Source of the DNA: Tenebrio molitor
Lineage: Eukaryota; Arthropoda; Insecta; Coleoptera; Tenebrionidae
Assembly: GCF_963966145.1 (NCBI RefSeq)
Contig: NC_091048.1
Span: 20,088,001 to 20,152,000 of the forward strand
Length of the DNA: 64,000 nt
Direction: 5' to 3'
Of the stretch, positions 37,351-47,627 are shown in pieces. Numbering within the stretch: the first letter of the stretch is position 1; each line of letters starts with the position of its first letter. Under the pieces are notes generated by a model that did not search any database, had not been told where the DNA came from, and saw only the letters and a program-made list of their open reading frames with translations. Made by a program: the position numbers and the translations under genes.

Positions 37351-37859
37351 GAATCCGCAAAGGTACCTTTGGGGAATTCGTATTCTTAAAGTACCTTTAC
37401 GAGAAATCAATTTTAAGGTTATGTTCTATTGGAAATGATGTTACAGAGTATGTTGGCCTTTCTGAACCTTTTTATAAAGACCTAATTATCTTGAAGACAA
37501 AGTTGACATTAAATTATTATCAACAGGAATCCCGCTTCAACCTCTCTAGTATTTGACGAAGTATTGCTTACAACCGATCCTACTTGATTAGTGATTAAAA
37601 AATACTAAAAATCCCTTGAAATTATCCCAATCACAAACAAATAAATCATTCTTCATTTCTCGCAAAGGTACTTTTGGGGAATTCGTGTTCTTCAAAAGTA
37701 CCTTTACGTGATATCAAATTTGAGGTTATGTTCTATTGGAAATGATGTTACATAGTATGTTGCCCTTTGTGAGCCTTTTTAAAAAGACCTAATTATCTTG
37801 AAGACAAAGTTGACATTAAATTATTATCAACATGAATCCCGCTGCAGCCCCATTCTTAA
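37350..37859. repeat. Diverged satellite copies between LINE and duplicated block
   Basis: About 1.4 monomers of the edge type (hairpin near 37350-37395 and again near 37660-37710, then tattggaaatgatgttaca) lead straight into the duplicated block at 37860. The order satellite then block is the same as at 33480-33645. Confidence 0.85.
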
Positions 37860-38712
37860 AAATGAATGAATGAAAGGGAATCTGATTGGAATAGCATAAA
37901 CATAACCGGCATAACCAAAAATCTATTTAATGTCATCTCAAGTTAAAAAATCCGGTCAGTGCCAATTACGAGACAAAAAACCACCAGTACTTTTCAACTG
38001 TTTCATTGCCAACAGACTAAGAGGTCGATTTCAAGTTGACTTGCAACTTGTATTGTCATGGTAACGGCACAAAATTGCAAATTTGAGAAAGATGACGCAT
38101 ATTAGTAATTAATGTGTACGACAAAGATAGCTACACATTTGTGCTGCACCACCTATTTGACACCCTGACTTGAAATCGGGCTCTCAGTCATTGTTCATCA
38201 CGTGAAAATAGAAATTGATCTGTCCGAAGATGATTTTTTTTACAAATTGTTTGTTTGCATTTTATAGAATTTAATCCACGGTTTATGGGTGCACTTTACA
38301 TCGAAAGGAGTCCAGGGGTTCTTACTGTACATTATATAAAATAACACACCGAGACTTTTTAATAAAAAAATAAAATAAAAATAACACCCTGTATAAAATA
38401 ACACACCGATACGTTTTAATTGTTTTTATTTAAATAAAACAAAATGAAAATTTTATTTTCAGTAAACAATCAACTGCTTGTAAGAAATACTGCTCAAAAC
38501 CTAAAAAATTAACATTTATTTCGTCTGAGTACAAGATCGTTCCTAAAAATCTTGCCCGACTTACTCCTCCTTACAACACCTAATTAGGCCCCACATTTTA
38601 AACATAGGCTACATTAAATTTCGATTCTAAATCTATAAATAGTTCATTCTCTCGAAACCAGGGTCAAGCACCGATCAGGTGTTCAACATCGCCGTCCTTG
38701 CAATGGCTCGCA
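37860..38712. repeat. Duplicated non-satellite block, copy 2
   Basis: This is the second copy of 33645-34300, longer because of a MITE (38019-38184) and a local duplication around taaaataacacaccga (38338-38415). It keeps the TATAAATAG box (38634-38642) and ends at ATGGCTCGC (38703), after which satellite DNA resumes at once. Confidence 0.8.
38019..38184. mobile_element. MITE, ~166 bp, defined by an empty site
   Basis: The sequence is present in copy 2 and absent from the corresponding site in copy 1 (aacagact|ctgtcattg near 33790). The ends gaggtcgatttcaagt and acttgaaatcgggctct are inverted matches. The insertion therefore came after the block duplication. Confidence 0.8.
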
Positions 38713-40020
38713 AGGTACTTTTGGGGAATTCGTGTTCCTCAAAAGTACCTTCACGTGATATGCGTTTTAGGAGTATGTTCAATTGGAAATGATGTTACAG
38801 ACTGTGCTGGCCTTTTTGATCCTTTTTAAAAATACCTAATTATCTTGAAGACAAAGTTGACATTAAATTATTATCAACAGGAATCCCGCTGCAATCTCAT
38901 TCTTACAAGTGTTAAATATGAAAGGGAATCGGGTGACCCCTCTAGTATTTGGCGACAATTTTTTACAACTGATATTACTTGATTAGTGATAAAAAACACT
39001 AAAAATGCTTGAAGTTATCCCAATCACAAACGAATAAATAAGCTGGATTCCGAATCATTCTTCAATTCTCGCAAAGGTACTTTTGGGGAACTTACGTTCT
39101 TCAAAAGTACCTTTACGTGATATCAATTTTATCGTAATCACAAACGAACAAAAAAGCCGGATTCCGAATCATTCTTCAATTCTCGCAAAGGTACTTTTGG
39201 GGAATTCGTGTTTTTCAAAAGTACCTTTACGTGTTGTCAATTTTGAGGTTATATAAGTATGTTCTACTGGAAATGATGTTACAGAGTAGGTATGTCCGCC
39301 TCTCTGAGTTTTTTATAAAGACCTAATTATTTTGAAGACCAAGTTGACATTAAATTATTATCAACAGGAATGCCGCTGCAACCCCATTCTTAAAAATATT
39401 AAATATGACAGGGAATCGGGTGACCCTCTAGTATTTGGGAAATGTTTTTTACAACGGATGTTAATTGATTAGTGAAAAGAAAAATACTTGAAATTATCCC
39501 AATCACAAACGAATTAAAAAGCCGGATTCCGAATCATTCTTCAATTCTCGCAAAGGTACTTTTGGGGAATTTATGTTCTTCAAAAGTACCTTTACGTCAT
39601 ATCAATTTTGAGGTTATATAGGTATGTTCTACTGGAAATGATGTTACAGAGTATGTCGGCCTCTCTGAGCCTTTTTAAAAAGACCTAATTATCTTGAAGG
39701 CAAAGTTGACATTAAATTATTATCAACAGGAATCCCGCAGTAACCCCATTTAAAAAAAATATTAAATATGAAATGGAATCGAGTGACTCTTCTAGTATTT
39801 GGCGAAATATTTTTTACATCCGATTTTACTTCATTAGTGATTATTAAACAGTACTAAAAATACTTGCAATTGTCCAAATCACAAACGAATTAAAAAGCAC
39901 TGATTCCGAATATACCTTCGATTCTCGTAAAGGTACTTTTGGGGAATTCGTGTTCTTCAAAAGTATCTTTACGTGATATCAATTTTTTAAGGTTATGTTC
40001 TATTCGAAATGATGTTACAT
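38713..40020. repeat. Run of strongly diverged satellite monomers
   Basis: Hairpin segments (gcaaaggtacttttggggaa .. tcaaaagtacctttacg) recur near 38710, 39075, 39185, 39550 and 39930. The accompanying monomer blocks (gatgttaca, gacctaatta, tatcaacaggaat) are preserved at normal order but with truncations. This is an old outlier of the main array. Confidence 0.85.
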
Positions 40021-40373
40021 AAACATGAATTTATATTATTAAAAAAACAAATCTTGAAGACAAAATTGACCCTAAAATGATATTAGAAACTAGAAATTAT
40101 AAATAGAAAATGGAGTCGACTAACCTTTCGTTTAAAAAGTCTTTTCAAAGTTTTTGATTCAAATCTTTTTTGTAAGTATAGACCACCTGGAGTCTCCTTG
40201 ACATAGATTAAAGATTGCAAAAGTGGATAAAGTGTCTCTCAATAATTGAAATTTATTTTAATTCTTTACTTGCATTTTTTATTTTCTTAACAGTTTTCAC
40301 AAAAATAATTTTTAATTTTACAAAATTTACAAAAGGAGTAGTTTTTCAAATGGTTGAACGCAAAACGACAAAA

Positions 40374-41290
40374 AAATATCCTTTCCCGTAAGGGAACAGA
40401 AACTCCTTGAAAGTATCATTAGATACAGTCAATGAAGATTATGTACCTAATGAAACTTTCAGGGAGTTTCTGTTTCTCAAAAGTGCCAATTCGTATGTAG
40501 AGGGTTGCGGCACAGATTAGTAAGGCAGTTATGAGGAAAACAAAATTTTTGATTAGCCATTAATGTTGTGACAGTTTTTAAGATGATCGCATCATTTTAA
40601 AAAACTTCTACGAGATTTTGTTTTTTGAAAAAAAAAGTGGAGGGTGAAACTTGAAAAAAAGTTACTGTTTGTTCGTCATCTGAAATTAGACAGTTAAGGT
40701 TTGTAGTATTTTCCTTTTTTGTACATAAAAAAGTTTGGGGGTTGAAAGGGGGTGGGAGGGTATTTTCTTGTCACACTGTTAACATTAAAACTAAGAATTC
40801 TTAGTGTGAACAATCAATGCTAAAAACAAAAAAATTATGGGAGCAAATTTACAAAAGGGGGTAGTTTTTCAAAGGGTTGAGCGTAAAACAACAAAAAAAT
40901 ATAATTGCCCTTGATAATAGAGTTTATGTATCTAATGATACTTTCAAGGAGTTACGGTTTCTCAAAAGTACCAATTCGTGTGTAGGGGGTTGCGGCACAG
41001 ATTTGTAAATAAGCCAGTTATGAGCAAAACAAAATTTTTGATTAGCCATTAGTGTTGTGACAGTTTTTAAGATCATCACAACACTTTAAAAAACTTTTAC
41101 GACATTTAGGAATTGTGAAAGTTAACGCAGGGGGTGAAAATAAAAAAAAATACCGTTGATCATTATCCGAAATTAGACAGTTAACGTTTGTGGTATTTTG
41201 CTTTCACAAACATAAAAAAAGGTTGGAGGGTAACTTCTTATCAAAATTGTTAACATTAGAACTAAAAATTCTTGGGGTTAACGAAAAATA
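40374..41290. repeat. Two diverged tandem copies of a ~480-bp repeat
   Basis: 40430-40800 and 40910-41290 share, in the same order, the ggagtttctgtttctcaaaa-like block, gggttgcggcacagat, caaaatttttgattagccat, tgacagtttttaag and gaaattagacagtta. An inverted match (gaaactccttgaaagtatca against aatgaaactttcagggagtt) lies at the start, near 40400-40465. No coding potential is seen. Confidence 0.75.
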
Positions 41291-41665
41291 TTGCAAAAAA
41301 ATATTGATTATTCATTGGATTTATTTCACAAAAAGAGGTAGTTTTACAAATTGTTGATTAAAACGGGATGAAGAATATGATTGATCATGTGGAAGAACTT
41401 ATTTAAAGGCAGATTTTTATTATGCCAAAATAAGAATAATAATAATAATTTATAAACATTTTGTCAATTAAAATAAGGGTTGAAAACCAGTTTTATGGCA
41501 ATGAAATAGCTGTCCAAATTTGAAAATAATTTCGTAATGTATTTCACCACCTAGGGGACAATAGCCAAGTTAAACTCATTACAGTGTCGATACAGTGTTA
41601 GTTCATGTAGTGGGCAGCACATCCCAATGAGATCTTGATACCTCAAAGGTACCTTTCCGTTGCAT

Positions 41666-41693
41666 GGAATTTCGAGGAGCTCCTCGAAATTCC
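41666..41693. repeat. Perfect 28-bp palindrome
   Basis: The sequence is its own reverse complement over 28 bases, centred on gaggagctcctc, with no spacer. It lies in a 130-bp stretch of hairpin-like segments (cctcaaaggtaccttt at the left, ctcctcaaaagtatctttcc at the right) related to the satellite hairpin, next to an (AT)-rich microsatellite at 41762-41810. Confidence 0.9.
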
Positions 41694-41821
41694 CAAATTC
41701 TCCTCGAAAGTACCATTCCGTGCTACAAATCTCCTCAAAAGTATCTTTCCCCATACATTGAGATATATATATATAAACATATATAATATATATAATATAT
41801 ATAATATCAAACTGTTTCGAC

Positions 41822-42213
41822 AAATGTATACTCAGAGCTTACTTAGTCATTTGGAGCATTTAGAACAAACTTCTCTCTTGTTTATTTTGGTCACTTGATT
41901 TTTAAATTTTGTACATTTACTCTTTAATTTCTTGACTTTTGTTTAATGAATAGGTATAGTTCTTTGGATTTTTATATTTAGAAGACAAATCTCTACAATA
42001 CTGTATAAAAAAAAATGTACAGTGCTATTTGAAAAAAAGAAGCTGATGTTCATTTGTCTAAAACTAGACGCAATATGTTTTTTTTTATTTAGTTGGTATT
42101 GAAGTGTTTTCAAAATTATTTCTTTTGATGTGTCATTTATTCAAATCGGATAAAAAAATAAGCAAGATACAGCATCAAAGGTTTTTCGTCAGTCACCCTG
42201 TATATATCCCAAG
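41822..42213. repeat. Partial copy of the element at 62299-63053
   Basis: About 390 bases match 62680-63053 closely in the same orientation, ending in the terminal block ggtttttcgtcagtcaccctgtata. The left part of the element, including its left inverted end, is missing here. Confidence 0.85.
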
Positions 42214-42287
42214 TGCAAAATTTTTTATCGGAATTTTTTTTGCTAATGAACGAAAACATCCATAAATGAAGTCAGAAGACCAATTAT

Positions 42288-42336
42288 TATCAAATAAGAG
42301 CACGAGACGAAGTCGAGGGCTTTTATTTGATAATAC
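42288..42336. repeat. Hairpin beside the Tigger end
   Basis: ttatcaaataagagcacgag and its inverse cgagggcttttatttgataa form a stem of about 20 bp around a short loop. It ends one base before the Tigger terminal repeat. Confidence 0.7.
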
Positions 42337-42337
42337 A

Positions 42338-43870
42338 GTAGAACCCCTCTATAACGAGAACTCAAGGGACCAACATACTTACTCGTTATAACCGATTTTC
42401 GCTATAAACAGTCATGGACAATAAAAGTTTATACATATGTATTACGAAATAAATTTATTAAATAAGAAAGTTAAATACACATACAACTAATGTTTAACAA
42501 GATTTAGTGAAAAAAATCTGTAATTTTAGTTTGTTTGCGGTAATGGAGTATTTTAATCTTATCAATTGCACTTTCTAAATATGCCAAGTTATTAAAAAGA
42601 GCATCGTGATGAGGTGTGGAAACACCCATTAACAAAAACTCTCTAACAGTTTTTAAACATTGTTCTACATTTTGAATATTTATTAAAATTTCTTCATCAT
42701 CTTCTTCTTCCTCTTCCTTTTCGCTATCACTATTGTTTTTATTTTCATTGTAGACTTCTTCAATAATTTCCTCATCCGTTAAAGAGGCGCAAGTGGCAAT
42801 GTTTTCATCGAAGTTGAGGAATGCGTTATCTTCACTGTCGTTGATTTCATCTGTTTGAATATTAATCCATTCCGCTAATGGAAGATCATCATCTTCATCG
42901 AAGTCCTCTTGCCGCCATTTGGCATGTTGAAAACAGTTTTTAATTGTTTTTGTCTGCACAAGTGACCACGCTTTGTGTATGTAATGTACAGCATCCAGAA
43001 GACTAATTGTACTTCTTTTTTTTTCTTCTAAGTCCTGCACTAATCGTTTCACCAGAAGTTTCCTATAGTGCGATTTTAAAGATCTTATAATCCCTTGGTC
43101 CATTGGCTGTAAAACTGAAGTCGCATTAGGAGGCAAAAATTCCAGTTGAATATTCTGTAAATTTTTTATTTGTGGATGTGCACTATAGTTGTCTATGAGC
43201 AACAGAATTTTCCGATTTAATTTTCTGTCCCATCCTCGTAACACTTCTTCAAAAATAGCACTTGTCATCCAAGCCCTTTTGTTTGATTGGTAATCCACCG
43301 GCAAGTTTTTTATTCCTTTAAAGCATCTAGGCTTAGCTGACTTTCCAATCACCAACAATTTACATTTTTCAGAACCTGTCATATTTGCACAAACGAGTAC
43401 AGTAATTCGTTCTTTAGAAAGTTTGCCGCCTTTGCAAGTCTCGTTTTTAAACTTGAGGGTTTTGTCCGGAGTAAGTTTCTAGAACAAACCTAATTCTTCA
43501 GCATTAAAAATGTCTTTATCTGCATATTTTTCACGGAATTTTGGCCAAACATTTGATAACCAGTTTTTTATACTTTCTTGGGGAACACTTTTTGATTCAC
43601 CACATATTTTACCGCAATTGATGCTATGTCTACTTTTAAACCGATTCAGCCACCCATTTGACCATTTTAACTCCGGAGAATTCCCAATTTTTTCCGAAAA
43701 TTGTTCTGCTTTTTCTTTTAACATGGCCCACTAATGGGCACATTGGATTCGCGATTCACTCTAAACCAAGTAAGGACAGCTTTATCTAGTTTGTTGCCGA
43801 TTCTTCAATATCTGCGGGAAATCTGTCGTCGATATCGGCATCGTTAACGTCGTTTTCTTTGCATTCCATG
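42338..43870 (-). mobile_element. Tigger/pogo-type DNA transposon remnant
   Basis: The end at 42338 (cagtagaacccctctataac, with an inner actcgttataaccgattttc) is the typical terminal repeat of Tigger-like elements and follows a TA. The opposite terminal repeat is not found near 43.8-44.05 kb, so the element is truncated on that side. It encodes the transposase remnant listed separately. Confidence 0.8.
42504..43790 (-). pseudogene. Tigger/pogo transposase, one nonsense codon, one frameshift
   Basis: From 43724 to 42504 one minus-strand frame is continuous except for a TAG at 43481-43479. The CENP-B-type DNA-binding segment (ELKWSNGWLNRFKSRHSI) is followed by NAEELGLF, where the family normally has an aspartate at the first catalytic position. 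Further landmarks are KLTPDKTLKFKNETCKGGKL, the second catalytic LLIDNYSAHP, and FLPPNATSVLQPMDQGIIRS with the third Asp. The C-terminal tail is acidic. A 1-base loss near 43735 separates the upstream VLTWFRVNRESNVPISGP. The N-terminal helix-turn-helix is missing. CENP-B descends from such transposases. The element lies near a satellite array, but nothing shows a domesticated role. Confidence 0.85.
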
Positions 43871-44058
43871 TTTGCGAATGCAATAATGTGGAATTGAAAG
43901 TGTTTTACAAAACGAATGAAAACTTTTTTAACGTTTCTAATAAACAAATGTCAATACAAGACTAGCTACCTGATTTTTGCCGCAGAAATTAAAATAAACA
44001 TCAAAAATACGACTGCGTTTTTTAATGCAATGCAAACCAGTTGTATAAAAAATAGATG

Positions 44059-44176
44059 TATGATGGACGTGTTAAAAGTGATTTTATTTTGTTCGTGGGG
44101 TTGGTCAACTCGCTGCGCTCGTTTCCGAATCTACCCCACTTACAAAATAAAATCTCACTTTTAACACTTACATCAT
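44059..44176. mobile_element. Fold-back MITE, ~42-bp TIRs
   Basis: The left end tatgatggacgtgttaaaag continues into gattttattttg. The right end is its inverse (caaaataaaatctcactttt, then aacacttacatcata). The spacer is about 33 bases. Non-coding. Confidence 0.8.
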
Positions 44177-44179
44177 AAA

Positions 44180-44337
44180 TAACTATTGTCTAGTTTTAAA
44201 AAAAGATACTCGTATCTTGGCGCCATAAAGGAGGCAAAAATGAAAGCAAATGAATGTTTTGTAAGACATAACAAAGGTAATCCCAAAGCCCTTTGGAGCA
44301 TCATAAATCAACATAAACCTAAAAAAGACCTTCAGTG
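44180..44337 (+). pseudogene. LINE fragment upstream of the reverse transcriptase
   Basis: One plus frame reads YLGAIKEAKMKANECFVRHN, then KGNPKALWSIINQHKPKK. This is typical of the linker between endonuclease and reverse transcriptase in LINE polyproteins. It probably belongs to the same copy as 45190-46945, separated from it by a MITE and about 550 bp of other DNA. Confidence 0.6.
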
Positions 44338-44339
44338 TA

Positions 44340-44594
44340 TATAGTTCTCCCAGAGCTGCAGCGGTTTTATGGCAGGGTACCATTGTATAAACGTTAACAA
44401 CACCCACAATAGGTTTAAACCGCAAGTACAACCCCTAATCGTAAATTCGTCCAAGTACTACCCTGTAAACTGACAGGTATAGAACGAAAATGATGATTGA
44501 CAGGGGTCTGTTTATGTCGCTTATCGGCATTTCAACAGGCGTAATAATTACTATTGCCCTGCCATAAAACCGCTGCAGCTCTGGAAGAACTATA
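44340..44594. mobile_element. MITE with 38-bp TIRs inserted in a LINE
   Basis: 44340-44377 and 44557-44594 are 38-bp inverted repeats with one mismatch (tatagttct.ccagagctgc.. at both ends). TA is the likely target. The insert is 255 bp and non-coding. It directly follows the LINE coding fragment ending at 44337. Confidence 0.9.
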
Positions 44595-45189
44595 CTGCAT
44601 TCATTTTAAATGTTGGGTTTTGTAATAAAACTTGCCTGCTTTGACACTTGTCCGAAACTCAGTGAATCTAAAACTGTGTTCAATATATTCGGGTCCAAAA
44701 TTAAAGAATGGTGGGATCGAGATCAACTTTTAGAAGACCAAGTGAAACCATTAACATTTGTTGCCAATACTGGTGAATCATCTAGTGAATTTGATTCAGA
44801 TGACGATTAATTTTTTATTTGTTTACGTATGTTATTATTTATTTTTTACTTACTTTAAAAGATACATGTAATGGATACTTTACTAATTACTCTTATTTCT
44901 TTATTAAGTAATCTTATTTGTCAAATACATTATTTAAAATCAACAATCTCTTTACATTTTTTTGGTCACTGATCACAAAATGTGTTTTAATTTTTTTTTA
45001 CTTGTGGATATTTTAACGTCTCTTTCTTTTGCTCGTCGATAAGATGGTGAAAGTACGACGTGGTACCAGTTTTATATGAACAGAGGGATTCCTACTTTAC
45101 GGTACCGATACAATGAAAATTTGCCGCTTTCGTAATTTATGGTGTTTTGATTTTACAACTTTACCATAACACCAATACCATAACCATAA
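44595..45189. other. Non-coding spacer with an (accata)n-like repeat
   Basis: A 66-codon frame at 44610-44810 ends in an acidic tail (SSSEFDSDDD) but shows no recognisable domain, and I do not call it a gene. 45160-45208 is a short repeat of accata/accataac units immediately before the LINE coding sequence. Confidence 0.4.
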
Positions 45190-46945
45190 CATACCATACC
45201 ATAACAGCAAACGAGTTTAATGATTATTTCTCATCTATAGCCGATAAAATTATCTCCAGTTTACCGACAACCACAGATAGTCCCATAAATATAATGAGGT
45301 CCACGAATGTTACTGATGCCAAGTGCAATGTTTTTTTTTTATTTTCACGAAGTTTCGGAAGTAGAAGTCAGAGATGTAATTAAACAATTAAAAAATAATA
45401 ACACCAAGGACATTTTTGGATTTTCGACGTCTCTTGTAAAAACGGTGCAGAACTGTTTGATCTCGCCCTTAACTAAATTATTCAACTGTGCTGTTAAACA
45501 AGGGTTATTTCCCGACCAGCTTAAAAAAGCAGCAGTGGCACCGATTTTTAAGAAAGGCGACGCTGAGGATGTAAATAATTATAGACCCATTTCTGCATTG
45601 CCCATCTTTTCTAAAATTTTTGAAAGACTTATGTTATCTCAAATCATCAAGTTCTTGGATAATAATAAACTACTTACACCCTACCAGTTTGGTTTCAGAA
45701 AGAACTACTCAACGACTTTAGCAATTCTCCATCTTACGTGTAACATTTTAAACAGCTTCGAACAAAATGAATTTTATCACACATATTTTCTTGATTTAAC
45801 CAAAGCGTTTGATTGTGTATCGCATGAATTATTAATCAAAAAACTTTTATTATATAATTTCCACCAATTACAAGTACAAAATTTATTTTGTCATTTTTAA
45901 GTGATCACTGATCATACTCAAATTGTTCGTACAAATGGGTCTTACTCAGTCGAAAAGAAGATTATCCACGGTGTACCTCAGGGATCTATACTTGGTCCCA
46001 TTCTCTTTTTAATTTTTATTAATGACCTCCCAGGATATTTATCAAATAAAAATGTCACAATGTATGCCGACGATACGACTGTTAGTAATAAGGCCAAATC
46101 TTTAACCGAACTGTTGACTAATCAAAAGAATCTTCTTACACTAGCTGAAAACTGGTTCATATCAAACAAATTAACTCTAAATAAAGAAAAAAAGATCTCT
46201 ATAATTTGCACCTAAAAAACTATGCCACTGCAGAAACTTTTTCTAATTTTACAAAATTCTTGGGGGTTTTTATAGATAAACAGCTAAATTGGAATAAGCA
46301 TGGTGATGAGGTGGCCACAAGGATATCTAAAAATTTGTATCTCTTACGTAACTTGAGCGATGTCTTATCCCAACAGTATTTAAAAATTGCTTATTACGCT
46401 TTAATTCAGAGTCATCTACAGTATGCCATTTTGGCATGGGGTCATTCACCTTCGCGGCATAGACTGTTTAGGTTGCAGAGAAGAGCCATTAGAAAAATTG
46501 CAAAATTAGGGTACAAGGATGACTGCCACGAATATTTTCACAAACTCAATATTCTTACTCTACCCTGTCTATACATCTCCAAGTGTCTAGATTAGAACAT
46601 ATTATGAAAAATCTTGATTCCTACCCTACTCTTGGTGCATTTCATGACTACCACACCCGAGCCGAAGCCATTAGCTTTAAACCAATAAGACTATCTAAAT
46701 CCAAGGATGGTATAAATTATTTTTGCATAAAATTTTTTAACAAACTTCCGACAAAAATAACAAAAACCATTAATGAAAAGATGCTGTTGAGTAAAATCAA
46801 ATCATATCTTATAGAAAAATCATCTTATTCGTTTGAAGAGTTTTTAGAGAATAAATTCACTGATTTTACATGATATGGGTGCACAAAGTCTTGTAGTTAA
46901 TCAATAATTTTTCTTTGCTTTCTTTTTTGCTCTTTTAGTTTAATT
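45190..46945 (+). pseudogene. LINE reverse transcriptase, 5'-truncated, broken
   Basis: The coding sequence starts at TANEFNDYFSSIADKI and runs through the reverse transcriptase: APIFKKGD..NYRPISALP, TPYQFGFRKNYST, YFLDLTKAFDCVSHELL, HGVPQGSILGPILFL and MYADDTTV (catalytic YADD). The thumb and C-terminal region follow, up to a stop near 46873. The frame shifts in a T-run near 45335, near 46200 and near 46580, and a TAA lies at 45898-45900. The family style is that of Jockey/CR1-like LINEs. The endonuclease domain is missing apart from the fragment at 44180. The 3' end finishes in an (ATT)n tail near 47010-47041, resumed after the BEL insertion at 53203. Confidence 0.85.
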
Positions 46946-47041
46946 TTTTTAGGTGAATTCTCTTCTAGTTAAATCTAGTTGTCTGACGTGTGCAAATACG
47001 CTGTATCTTCGCACGAATAAACTTATTAATATTATTATTAT

Positions 47042-47372
47042 TGTTTGGGGCCTAATGGGGGCTCCAGGAATTGCTCGGAACCAAATGGGGCTCCTGGGTT
47101 TGCTCAGCCTAATGGAGGCTTCACTGGTTTGACTGTAGGCGCGCGTGAACTGACACACCGTATCGCTTTGTGTAAAACCTTTATTTACATTTATACAATT
47201 CTTTGGACCGTACGACCGTACTCGAGATGTTGGGTAAGAATGACTTCTGACTTGTGACTCTGACTGTTCTACCCTGAGTCCATCTCGGTACTGTCGTCTC
47301 AAATCTCTCTCTTCACCCACGCAGGGGTGGTTCTCGGTTCTGAAAGGAGGGGGGTGGCTCTACGCCCCGACA
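47042..47372 (-). repeat. BEL/Pao LTR (3' LTR in element orientation)
   Basis: 331 bp, beginning tgtttggggcc and ending ccccgaca on the plus strand. On the minus strand it holds a TATAAA (47195-47190) and an AATAAA (47185-47180), candidates for LTR promoter and poly(A) signals. By eye it is identical to 52872-53202. Confidence 0.93.
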
Positions 47373-47382
47373 TCCTGCCCCC
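47373..47382 (-). other. Polypurine tract of the BEL element
   Basis: The minus strand reads GGGGGCAGGA directly before the 3' LTR, the position where plus-strand DNA synthesis is primed. Confidence 0.75.
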
Positions 47383-47627
47383 GATTGAAACAATCGTTTC
47401 AATGAACAAGATTATACGAGCTATTAAATTACAAAATATTCATAACTACGAACTACGTATCTACATTTTATCATTTTACGAATACAAATTTCAAAAAACC
47501 TAATATGTGACCTTAAATTAATTCAATTGATTAATTATCCTTAACTAATGAGTAATGACAGTCTTTTCTGATAAAAATTGCGCCACTTCACTGCACAAAA
47601 TTGCCCATGAAACATATCACCACTGCA

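Noticed and set aside
38703..38712. Start of a histone H3 gene (ATGGCTCGC)
   Set aside because: Only three codons agree before satellite DNA begins. This is too short to support, so it is kept only as an idea in the promoter finding.
44183..44431. 82-codon minus-strand frame
   Set aside because: The plus strand of the same place encodes typical LINE linker sequence and a MITE end.
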